DNA of 6,820 bases from contig JAQGLH010000048.1 of NCBI GenBank assembly GCA_028293005.1, positions 1 through 6,820 on the forward strand, given 5' to 3'. The translations under genes were made by a program, and so were the position numbers. The stretch comes from Alphaproteobacteria bacterium. Lineage in GTDB: Bacteria > Pseudomonadota > Alphaproteobacteria > Sphingomonadales > Sphingomonadaceae. A model generated the notes under the pieces. It was given only the letters and a program-made list of their open reading frames with translations. It was not told the DNA's origin and ran no database searches. This document shows positions 1 through 6,820 of the stretch, piece after piece. Each line of letters begins with the position of its first letter. The stretch's first letter is position 1.

Positions 1-1166
1 GCAACGTCCAGCCGCTGTTCGCCGAGCTGAGCTCGGGCGGTTTCGCGATCGCGCATAACGGCAACATCTCCAACGCGCTCAAGGTGCGGCGCGAGCTCAA
101 CCGGCGCGGCTCGATCTTCCAGTCGACCTCCGATACCGAGGTGATCATCCATTTGATCGCCACGTCGAGCTATCGGACCTTGCTCGACAAGTTCATCGAC
201 GCGCTGAAGCAGGTCGAGGGCGCCTATTCGCTGATCTGCCTGACCAGCGAGGGCATGATCGCCTGCCGCGACCCGCTCGGCATTCGTCCGCTGGTGATGG
301 GCCGGCTCGGCGATGCCTATATCTTCGCGTCCGAGACTGTCGCGCTCGACGTCGTCGGCGCAACCTATCTGCGTTCCGTCGAGCCGGGCGAGGTGATCAT
401 CGTCTCCGAGCGGGGCGTCAAATCGCACCGCCCCTTCGCGGCGGTGCGGCCGCGTCCCTGCGTGTTCGAGCATGTTTATTTCGCGCGCCCCGATTCGATC
501 GTCGACGGCTCATCGGTCTATTCGGTCCGCAAGCAGATCGGCGCTGAGCTGGCGATCGAGAATCCGGTGGAGGCCGATTTCGTCGTGCCGGTACCCGACA
601 GCGGGGTTCCCGCCGCGATCGGCTATGCCCAGCAATCGGGCATTCCGTTCGAGCTCGGCATCATCCGCTCGCATTATGTCGGGCGCACCTTCATCCAGCC
701 CGGCGACCAAGTCCGTCACCTCGGCGTCAAGCTCAAGCATAATGCCAACAGCGCGCTCATCGCGGGCAAGAAGATCGTGCTGATCGATGATTCGATCGTG
801 CGCGGGACGACCAGCCTCAAGATCGTGCAGATGCTGCGCGACGCCGGCGCCCGCGAGGTCCATATGCGCATCGCCTCGCCGCCGACACGGCACAGCTGCT
901 TCTACGGCGTCGACACGCCCGAGCGTGCCAAACTGCTCGCCGCGCAGATGAGCGTCCCCGAGATGGCGGATTATATCAACGCCGACAGCCTCGCGTTCGT
1001 ATCGATCGACGGCCTTTATCGCGCTCTTGGCGAGGGCGAGCGCGACGAGAGCCAGCCGCAGCAATGCGATGCCTGCTTCACCGGCGATTATCCGACCCGC
1101 CTTACCGACCATGAGGAAAGCGAGCCGGCCGACCAGCTCGCGTTGCTGGCCGAACGCTACGCCTGA
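1..1166 (+). CDS. purF: Amidophosphoribosyltransferase (glutamine PRPP amidotransferase), 5'-truncated
   Basis: This cytosolic enzyme converts PRPP and glutamine to 5-phosphoribosylamine, the first committed step of purine synthesis. The frame is open from base 3, so the true start lies upstream. 387 residues are visible of a family usually near 480-500, so roughly 100 N-terminal residues, including the nucleophilic Cys of the Ntn glutaminase domain, are missing. The rest of that domain is clear: AHNGNI (about nt 51-68), SDTEVI, RDPLGIRPL and ASETVALD. The phosphoribosyltransferase domain follows, with the PRPP loop VLIDDSIVRGTTS at nt 777-815. Four Cys at nt 459, 897, 1065 and 1074 sit in contexts (CVFEHVYFARPD, CFYGVDTP, CDACFTG) that match the [4Fe-4S] ligands of the Bacillus-type enzyme, so this is probably an Fe-S PurF, unlike the E. 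coli form. The GTG at 84 is internal, not a start. The stop overlaps the next start by one base. The identification is very secure. Confidence 0.97.
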   Translation, partial: NVQPLFAELSSGGFAIAHNGNISNALKVRRELNRRGSIFQSTSDTEVIIHLIATSSYRTLLDKFIDALKQVEGAYSLICLTSEGMIACRDPLGIRPLVMGRLGDAYIFASETVALDVVGATYLRSVEPGEVIIVSERGVKSHRPFAAVRPRPCVFEHVYFARPDSIVDGSSVYSVRKQIGAELAIENPVEADFVVPVPDSGVPAAIGYAQQSGIPFELGIIRSHYVGRTFIQPGDQVRHLGVKLKHNANSALIAGKKIVLIDDSIVRGTTSLKIVQMLRDAGAREVHMRIASPPTRHSCFYGVDTPERAKLLAAQMSVPEMADYINADSLAFVSIDGLYRALGEGERDESQPQQCDACFTGDYPTRLTDHEESEPADQLALLAERYA

Positions 1167-1876
1167 TGCCGGGCTTTCTTGAGGGGCAAATCGCGCTGGT
1201 CACCGGCGCGAGCCGCGGCATCGGCGCCGCCACCGCCGAAGCACTGGCGCGCGAGGGCGCGCACGTCATCCTCACCGCCCGCACCACCGGTGCGCTCGAG
1301 GAGGTCGAAGGGCGCATCCATGATGCCGGCGGAACCGCGACGATCGCTCCGCTCGACCTGACCGACGGCGACAGCATCGCGCGGCTGGGAGTCGCGGTCG
1401 CCGAGCGCTGGAAGGCGCTCGACCTGTTGGTGCTCAACGCCGCGATGCTGGGCTCGCTGAGCCCCGTGCCGCACATCGACGGCAAGGAATTCAACGCGCT
1501 GCTGACGCTGAACCTGCTCGCCCAGCAGGCGCTGATCGCGACCTTCGACTCGTTGCTGCGCAAGAGCAATGCGGGGCGCCTGCTCGCCGTGACGTCGGGC
1601 GTCGGGGCAAATCCGCGCGCCTTCTGGGGTGCCTATGGCGCGTCCAAGGCCGCGCTGGACACCCTGGTGCTGAGCTATGCCGACGAGACCAGCAACCTCG
1701 GCTCGCTCAAAGCCGCGATCATCGAGCCCGGCGCCACCGCGACGGCGATGCGCGCGCGCGCCTTTCCCGGCGAGGATCCGGCGACGCTCAAGCCGCCGAG
1801 CGCGGTCGCCGACGCGATCGTCGGGCTGCTCAAGAGCGATTTCGAAAGCGGGCATCGGCTCGAGGTGGGAAAGTAG
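1166..1876 (+). CDS. Short-chain dehydrogenase/reductase (SDR), NADP-type, substrate unknown
   Basis: This is a complete 236-residue classical SDR, a Rossmann-fold NAD(P)-dependent oxidoreductase expected in the cytosol. Visible motifs are the cofactor loop TGASRGIG (residues 13-20), Asp64 in LDLTD for adenine contact, NAA (91-93), Asn116, catalytic Ser144, and Tyr157 and Lys161 in YGASK, followed by EPGATAT (187-193). The full Asn-Ser-Tyr-Lys set suggests an active enzyme. Arg17 and Arg39 favour NADP(H) over NAD(H), by analogy with other SDRs. The ATG shares its A with the purF stop (TGATG) and no Shine-Dalgarno sequence is visible before it, so translation is probably coupled to purF. No purine-related reaction is known to need an SDR, so the pairing may reflect co-expression only. 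The substrate cannot be read from sequence. The family call is secure and the specific role is open. Confidence 0.93.
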   Translation: MPGFLEGQIALVTGASRGIGAATAEALAREGAHVILTARTTGALEEVEGRIHDAGGTATIAPLDLTDGDSIARLGVAVAERWKALDLLVLNAAMLGSLSPVPHIDGKEFNALLTLNLLAQQALIATFDSLLRKSNAGRLLAVTSGVGANPRAFWGAYGASKAALDTLVLSYADETSNLGSLKAAIIEPGATATAMRARAFPGEDPATLKPPSAVADAIVGLLKSDFESGHRLEVGK

Positions 1877-1904
1877 GCTCCGTTCCTCTTGACGATCGGG
1901 TGGC

Positions 1905-3176
1905 CTAAACCTTGACCAAGGTCACCTGTGCGACGTCGATTCCCTGCCCGCGGAAACCGCCCTCGCAGTACATCAGATAATAAAGCCAGAGGTTGTGGAA
2001 GCTGTGGTCGAAGCCTTCGGGAAGGCGCCGCTCGCGCACCACCGCTTCGTAACGATCGCGCCAGCGCTTCAGCGTCTCGGCATAATGGAGGCCATAGCCC
2101 CTCCGGTCTCGCCATTCGAGGCCGCAGGCTTCGGCGATCGCACGGAACCTCTGCTCGCTGATCAGCATCCCGCCGGGAAAGATGTAGGCCTGAATGAAAT
2201 CGGTGTTGGCGGCATAGCCGTCGAACAGCGCTTCGTTGATCGAGATGAGCTGGAGCGCTGCCTTGCCGCCCGGCGCGAGCACGCGCGCGATCGACTGTAG
2301 ATAAGAGGGCCAATAAGTCTGGCCGACCGCCTCGACCATCTCGACGCTCGCGACCGCATCGAAGCGCCCCTTCGCATCGCGATAATCCTGGATCTCGATC
2401 GAAACCCGGTCGGCGAGCCCGAGCTTTTCGAGCCGCGCATCGGCATAGGCCTTCTGTTCCTTCGACAAGGTCAGGCCCGTGACCCGGACGCCATAGTCAC
2501 GCGCCGCGATTTCGGCGAGCGAGCCCCAGCCGCAGCCGATTTCGAGCAGATGATCGCCGGGCTGAAGGTCGAGCCGGTCGAGCAAGGTCCTGATCTTGCG
2601 CGCCTGCGCAACTTCGAGCGACTCGGACGCGTCCGAATCGACGAAGATCGCGCTCGAATAGGTCATGCTCGAATCGAGCCAGGCACCGTAGAAATCGTTG
2701 CCGAGGTCGTAATGGAACTCGATGTTCCGGCGCGATCCCGATTTGTCGTTGTCGCGGAATGCGTGCGCGATGCGGTTGACGAACCGCGCGAAGCCCTTGG
2801 CCCGCCCGAGCTCTCCCAGGCTCACGCCGTTGCGCACGAACAGGTCGAACAAAGGGACCGGATCGGGACTCGACCATTCGCCCAGCTTCCAGGCTTTGTA
2901 CCAGCCGACCGATCCCGACGTGACGAGCCGCACCAGCGCCCGCCACGAATGAAGCCGAACCACCGGCATCGGCCCCGGCTTGCGGCCCCCGAGAATCAGC
3001 GGCGTCCCATCCGGGAGCGTCGTATCGACTCCGCCCTCGACCAGGCCGGCGTCGATGCGGTCCAGCAGCGTCCTGAAACCGCCGGAGGTGAGCCGCGCGA
3101 GCAAACCACCCCCTGTCGCAAAGCCGCGATCGGCCGCGACGAGATGTCCACCGCGATGGCTCGACTGCTGGTTCAC
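1905..3176 (-). CDS. Cyclopropane-fatty-acyl-phospholipid synthase family SAM methyltransferase
   Basis: The protein has 423 residues, somewhat longer than E. coli Cfa (382). Family members use S-adenosylmethionine to add a methylene or methyl group to the double bond of acyl chains in membrane phospholipids. The N-terminal domain (about 30-140) is followed by a methyltransferase core: FHYDLGNDFY (154-163), MTYSSAIF (171-178), SAM motif LLEIGCGWG (210-218), LTLSKEQ, QDYRD, SVEMVEAVG (277-285), YIFPGGML (331-338) and a C-terminal NLWLYYLMYCEGGFR. Compared from memory with E. coli Cfa, the acidic ligand is kept (Glu282) and the C-terminal Tyr is present, but the bicarbonate-contacting Cys is Ser175 and the His is Gln309. 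It may therefore be a paralogue making methylated rather than cyclopropane chains. The start is GTG at 3176, chosen for the strong GGAGG about 6 nt upstream. It converges on the SDR gene with a 28-bp gap. The family is certain and the product uncertain, so no gene symbol is given. Confidence 0.93.
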   Translation of the reverse strand: MNQQSSHRGGHLVAADRGFATGGGLLARLTSGGFRTLLDRIDAGLVEGGVDTTLPDGTPLILGGRKPGPMPVVRLHSWRALVRLVTSGSVGWYKAWKLGEWSSPDPVPLFDLFVRNGVSLGELGRAKGFARFVNRIAHAFRDNDKSGSRRNIEFHYDLGNDFYGAWLDSSMTYSSAIFVDSDASESLEVAQARKIRTLLDRLDLQPGDHLLEIGCGWGSLAEIAARDYGVRVTGLTLSKEQKAYADARLEKLGLADRVSIEIQDYRDAKGRFDAVASVEMVEAVGQTYWPSYLQSIARVLAPGGKAALQLISINEALFDGYAANTDFIQAYIFPGGMLISEQRFRAIAEACGLEWRDRRGYGLHYAETLKRWRDRYEAVVRERRLPEGFDHSFHNLWLYYLMYCEGGFRGQGIDVAQVTLVKV

Positions 3177-3195
3177 GCCCCTCCTCCAACGGACG

Positions 3196-3225
3196 ATTAT
3201 AACCCGGCTCGTGGGATGATTTCCA
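3196..3225 (-). promoter_or_regulatory. Putative sigma-70-type promoter of the lipid methyltransferase gene
   Basis: On the minus strand a perfect TATAAT lies at 3201-3196. A TGGAAA box (4 of 6 matches to TTGACA) lies at 3225-3220 with an 18-nt spacer. Transcription would start near 3189, leaving a 5' leader of roughly a dozen bases that contains the GGAGG at 3187-3183 before the GTG start at 3176. An AT-only hexamer is rare in such GC-rich DNA and is well placed, but the -35 box is weak. The same stretch also resembles a poor EcfG-type site (GGAA, then GGTT about 15 nt on), so control by the general stress sigma factor is only a guess. Confidence 0.5.
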
Positions 3226-3244
3226 GATCGCGCGTTGCCGATTG

Positions 3245-3277
3245 AAAAAAGAAGCGTCCGACGGTCACCGCGTCGAC
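3245..3277 (-). terminator. Terminator-like hairpin plus U-run, reading on the minus strand
   Basis: Read on the minus strand, the arm at 3277-3271 (GTCGACG) pairs with the arm at 3263-3256 (CGTCGGAC) with one bulged base, around a 7-nt loop. Two bases later comes TTCTTTTTT (3253-3245). This is the layout of an intrinsic terminator and is striking because such T-runs are otherwise absent from this GC-rich window. It lies upstream of the methyltransferase promoter and outside every gene. It could stop antisense transcripts coming from korAB across the acyltransferase gene, or end a short untranslated leader. The loop region also contains the dyad CGGTCACCG, which could be an operator instead. 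The stem is short, so confidence is modest. Confidence 0.4.
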
Positions 3278-3350
3278 TTGGCAGCCGGGCGCGAATTCAT
3301 GCTACGGATCGCCCGTACATGGACCGTTTCCGCATCATCCGGCGCTGATC

Positions 3351-4399
3351 TTGGCTTCGGCTTACGATCCGCAGCTCAAAATCCAGACGCTACAAGCCGG
3401 ACGAGCAATCGCCGCGCTGGTGGTGCTGTTTTTCCACATCCAGATCGGAGTCGAGACGTATATTGCGCCTCTGCCCGACGCGCTCAGCGCGGCCCTCGCA
3501 TGGGGTTATCTCGGCGTCGACTTCTTCTTCGTGCTGTCCGGCTTCATCATCTATCACGTCAATGCCGGGTCGAAGCCGGGCGGGGATTGGCTCCGCCGCT
3601 ACGCGGGTGCGCGGCTGACCCGTATCTACCTGCCCTATTTTCCGATCGGGATCGGCATGGCGCTGATCTACTCGATTCTGCCGGGGCTGAGCGACGCGCA
3701 CGACAGGCATTGGGACTGGTTCACGACATTGACCCTGTTCCCGGGCACCAGCGAGCCCGCGCTCAACATCGCCTGGACCTTGTGCCACGAGATCGGCTTT
3801 TACGCCGTCTTCGCGCTTTCGTTCCTGGTTGGGCGGCCGATCCTGGGCGTCACGACATGGGTAGCGGTGATCGCGGCCGCGCACTTGCTCCTGCCGCAGC
3901 CCGGCAACATCCTGCTGCTGCGGCCGGTCAACATCGAATTCCTGTTCGGCATGCTCGCCGCGATGGCGGTCCGGTGCCGGCAGCCCAAATCCATGGCCGG
4001 CCACATGGCCGTCATCGCGCCCGCGGCGGTCGCAGCGCTCTTGCTGACGCTGTTCGTGCTGGCGGGTGGCCCGGGCGCCGGGGAGCAGAAGGACAGCTGG
4101 GTGCGGCTCCTGTTTGGAGCCGCTATCGCCGCCGCAATCGTCCCGATCGTGCGCGCCGAGCTGGCAGGGAAGCTCAGGATACCTTTCTTCCTGCTCGTGC
4201 TGGGCGAGGCAAGCTATGCGCTCTACCTCGTCCATAACCCGATCGTCTCGCTGGTCGTGCGGCTAAGCCCGCAGGATTGGAGACTCGCGGTCGTCATCTC
4301 GCTGATCGTCACCGTGGCGACAGCGCTTGCTTTCCACTTCTGCTACGAGAAGCCCGCCATTCAGCGCGCCCGCAGGCTTTGGCGGGCCCGGCCAAGTCG

Positions 4400-4403
<4 letters not shown>
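3351..4403 (+). CDS. Membrane acyltransferase, acyltransferase-3 (OafA/YrhL-like) family
   Basis: This is a complete 350-residue integral inner-membrane protein with about ten hydrophobic segments. Family members move acyl groups (often O-acetyl) onto polysaccharides, lipids or other extracytoplasmic acceptors. Visible signatures are Arg18 and His29 in the R-x10-H motif of the first membrane segment, GVDFFFVLSGFII (55-67), the RLTRIYLPYF stretch (88-97), WTLCHEIGFY (142-151), LGEASYALYLVHNP (284-297) and YEKPA (332-336). There is no C-terminal SGNH domain, so this is the stand-alone form. The frame is open from 3246 but has no ATG or GTG before the first membrane segment. TTG at 3351 is the best start, with CTG at 3345 possible, and neither has a clear Shine-Dalgarno sequence. 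The gene is divergent from the lipid methyltransferase and convergent with korB, with which it shares a CTAG stop. No sugar- or lipid-synthesis gene beside it reveals the acceptor. Family secure, start uncertain. Confidence 0.9.
4368..4387. terminator. GC-rich hairpin at the convergent acyltransferase/korB ends
   Basis: GCCCGC (4368-4373) and GCGGGC (4382-4387) form a 6-bp all-GC stem with an 8-nt loop. A longer-range arm at 4352-4358 can compete for the same 3' arm. The hairpin starts 13 bases past the korB stop on the minus strand and lies inside the last codons of the acyltransferase gene. No U-run follows on either strand, so it is not a classical intrinsic terminator. It might pause polymerase or protect the korAB mRNA 3' end, or simply reflect the Arg/Ala-rich, GC-rich coding sequence. 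Confidence 0.22.
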
Positions 4404-5421
<1,018 letters not shown>

Positions 5422-5425
<4 letters not shown>

Positions 5426-6820
5426 TGGATGGCTTCCTCTATCGCCGCCTGGATCTCGGCGATCTTGAAGGGTTGGCCGGAGACTTTGAGCACCGGCTTC
5501 GCATCGACCAGATATTGGTCGCGCAGCACGGTCTTGAACTGACCATTGTTCATCTCGGGCACGATAATGCGGTCGTAGCTGCGCAGCAAATCGCCGAGAT
5601 TCTTCGGCAGCGGCCAGATATGGCGGACGTGGATGTGGCTGACGTCGAGGCCCTCGCCGCGCGCGCGACGTACCGCCTGATGGATCGGGCCGAAGGTCGA
5701 GCCCCAGCCGACCACGGCGAGCCTTCCGCCCGGCTCGCCTAGGGTGACCTCCTGCTCCGGGATAGAATCCGCGATGCCAAGCACCTTTTGCGCCCGGATA
5801 TCGGTCATCGCCTGGTGGTTGGCCGGCGAATAATCGATGTGGCCGGTCACCTGGTTCTTCTCGATGCCGCCGATGCGGTGAGTGAGGCCGGGCGTGCCTG
5901 GCTTGATCCAGACCCGGGCGAGCTTCTCGTCGCGCGCATAGGGACGGACGCTCTCCCCTTCCGCGGGAGGATCGCTGTGGAACGCCACCGGAAACGGCTG
6001 ATATGTCGACATGTCCGGCACCTTCCACGGCTCGGCGGCATTGGCGATATAGCCGTCCGTCAGCAGGATCACCGGGGTCATATATTGCGTCGCGATCCGG
6101 CACGCCTCGATCGCGCATTCGAACGCATCGGCCGGCGAGCGGGCGGCAATCACCGGCAAGGGCGCGTCGCCGTTGCGGCCATAGACCGCCTGATAGAGAT
6201 CCGATTGCTCGGTCTTGGTCGGGAGACCGGTCGAAGGTCCGCCGCGCTGCGAATTGACGATAACGAGCGGAAGCTCGGCGATGATCGCGAGCCCCATCGC
6301 CTCGCCCTTCAGCGCGATGCCCGGACCGGACGAGGAGGTGACGCCCAGCGATCCGGCGAAGCTCGCGCCGATCGCGCTGGAGATCGCGGCGATCTCATCC
6401 TCGGCCTGGAAGGTGGTGACGCCATATTCCTTGAGGCGCGAGAGATGGTGGAGGATCGCCGACGCAGGCGTGATCGGATAGCCGCCGAAGAACATCGGCA
6501 TGCCGGCGAGCGTCGTTCCGGCTACGAGTCCGAGCGACACCGCTTCAGCACCGGTCACGGTGCGGTACAGGCCGGGCTCGGCCGGGGCCGGCGCGATATG
6601 ATGCTGATGCAGATGCCCGCCGATTTCGGCGGTCTCGCCATAGGCATGGCCGGCGTTGAGCGCCGCGATATTGGCTTCGGCGAGCTCCGGCGCCTTGGCG
6701 AATTTGGACTTCAGCCAATCCTCGATCGGCTTGCGCTCGCGGTCGAACATCCACAGCGCCAGGCCCAAGGTCCACATGTTCTTGGAACGCAGCGCTTCCT
6801 TGTTGCCGAGCCCGAACGGC
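5422..6820 (-). CDS. korA: 2-oxoacid:ferredoxin oxidoreductase alpha subunit (gamma-alpha fusion type), N-terminus cut by the window edge
   Basis: This is the partner of KorB in a two-subunit, CoA-dependent 2-oxoacid:ferredoxin oxidoreductase. 465 residues are visible of a fused gamma-alpha chain that is usually about 600-650, so the N-terminal gamma domain is mostly off the right edge. The frame continues through 6820 and the ATG at 6777 is internal: the preceding codons read FGLGNKEALRSKN, and KNMWTLGLALW matches the usual end of the gamma domain. Then come a linker ending in YGETAEIGGH, the alpha-domain start YRTVTGAEAVSLG, the hallmark YPITP (nt 6480-6466) that contacts the 2-oxoacid, AEDEIAAI, TSSSGPGIALKGEA, and the C-terminal transketolase-like part (VVGWGSTFGP, HIRHIWPLP-like HVRHIWPLP). 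No ferredoxin domain is fused and none is encoded in the window. It is translated just before korB with an ATGA overlap, as expected for equimolar subunits. Confidence 0.94.

Noticed and set aside
1157..1855. A 232-codon minus-strand frame antisense to the SDR gene.
   Set aside because: Almost exact mirror of a well-supported SDR coding region, with no conserved motif and Arg/Gly-rich composition.
2550..3245. A long + strand open frame (231 codons) opposite the lipid methyltransferase gene.
   Set aside because: It lies antisense to a clearly conserved enzyme, has no recognisable domain and is rich in Arg/Pro, as expected for a shadow frame in GC-rich DNA.
3242..3308. Possible + strand promoter boxes for the acyltransferase (TTGAAA at 3242, TTGGCA at 3278).
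   Set aside because: Neither is followed by an acceptable -10 box at 16-18 bp, and the first overlaps the minus-strand U-run element.
3319..3348. A 9-codon ATG frame just before the acyltransferase gene, as a possible leader peptide.
   Set aside because: No ribosome binding site, no run of regulatory codons and no attenuator downstream on that strand.
3177..3350. A SAM-sensing riboswitch in front of the SAM-dependent methyltransferase.
   Set aside because: I see no match to known SAM riboswitch cores, and the likely promoter leaves only about a dozen bases of leader.
3390..4235. A 281-codon minus-strand frame antisense to the acyltransferase gene.
   Set aside because: Low-complexity composition and no domain. 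It is fully explained by the codon structure of the opposite gene.
3242..4237. A 331-codon + strand frame overlapping the acyltransferase gene.
   Set aside because: Its product is an Arg/Ala/Pro-rich sequence with no membrane pattern. The frame starting at 3351 carries all the acyltransferase motifs without interruption.
5426..6118. A long N-terminal extension of korB open upstream of its ATG.
   Set aside because: It overlaps korA in another frame and translates to Arg-rich sequence. KorB homology begins right after the ATG at 5425, which has a ribosome binding site and an ATGA junction.

Overview
The window is GC-rich, gene-dense chromosomal DNA and looks like an alphaproteobacterium. A sphingomonad relative is my best guess. 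That rests on base composition, the style of the proteins and the purF-SDR pairing, not on any marker gene. It holds six protein-coding genes, two of them cut by the window edges. There are no RNA genes, insertion sequences, phage genes or CRISPR arrays that I can support.

Left part (1-1876, + strand): the last 387 residues of purF, a glutamine PRPP amidotransferase of the Fe-S type and the first committed enzyme of purine synthesis. It overlaps by one base (TGATG) with a complete short-chain dehydrogenase/reductase gene, so the two are probably translated together. Centre-left (1905-3176, - strand): a complete cyclopropane-fatty-acid-synthase-family lipid methyltransferase, convergent with the SDR gene. 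It has a strong ribosome binding site and a perfect TATAAT box just upstream. Two residues that bind bicarbonate in the classical enzyme appear to be replaced. Centre-right (3351-4403, + strand): an integral-membrane acyltransferase-3 (OafA-like) gene, divergent from the methyltransferase gene. Right part (4400-6820, - strand): korB and most of korA, joined by an ATGA overlap. They encode a two-subunit 2-oxoacid (probably 2-oxoglutarate):ferredoxin oxidoreductase. The acyltransferase and korB genes end tail to tail on one shared CTAG.

The only sizeable non-coding stretch is the 174 bp between the two divergent genes (3177-3350). Besides the methyltransferase promoter, it holds a minus-strand hairpin followed by a U-rich run, which resembles an intrinsic terminator. 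No minus-strand gene lies immediately upstream of it. The likeliest job is to stop antisense read-through from korAB across the acyltransferase gene before the methyltransferase promoter.

The genes do not form one pathway. purF-SDR, the lipid methyltransferase, the acyltransferase and korAB are four transcription units with housekeeping, membrane-lipid or envelope, and central-carbon roles. I found no clearly new multi-gene system. The points most worth a second look are the altered active site of the methyltransferase, the terminator-like element and the shared CTAG stop.
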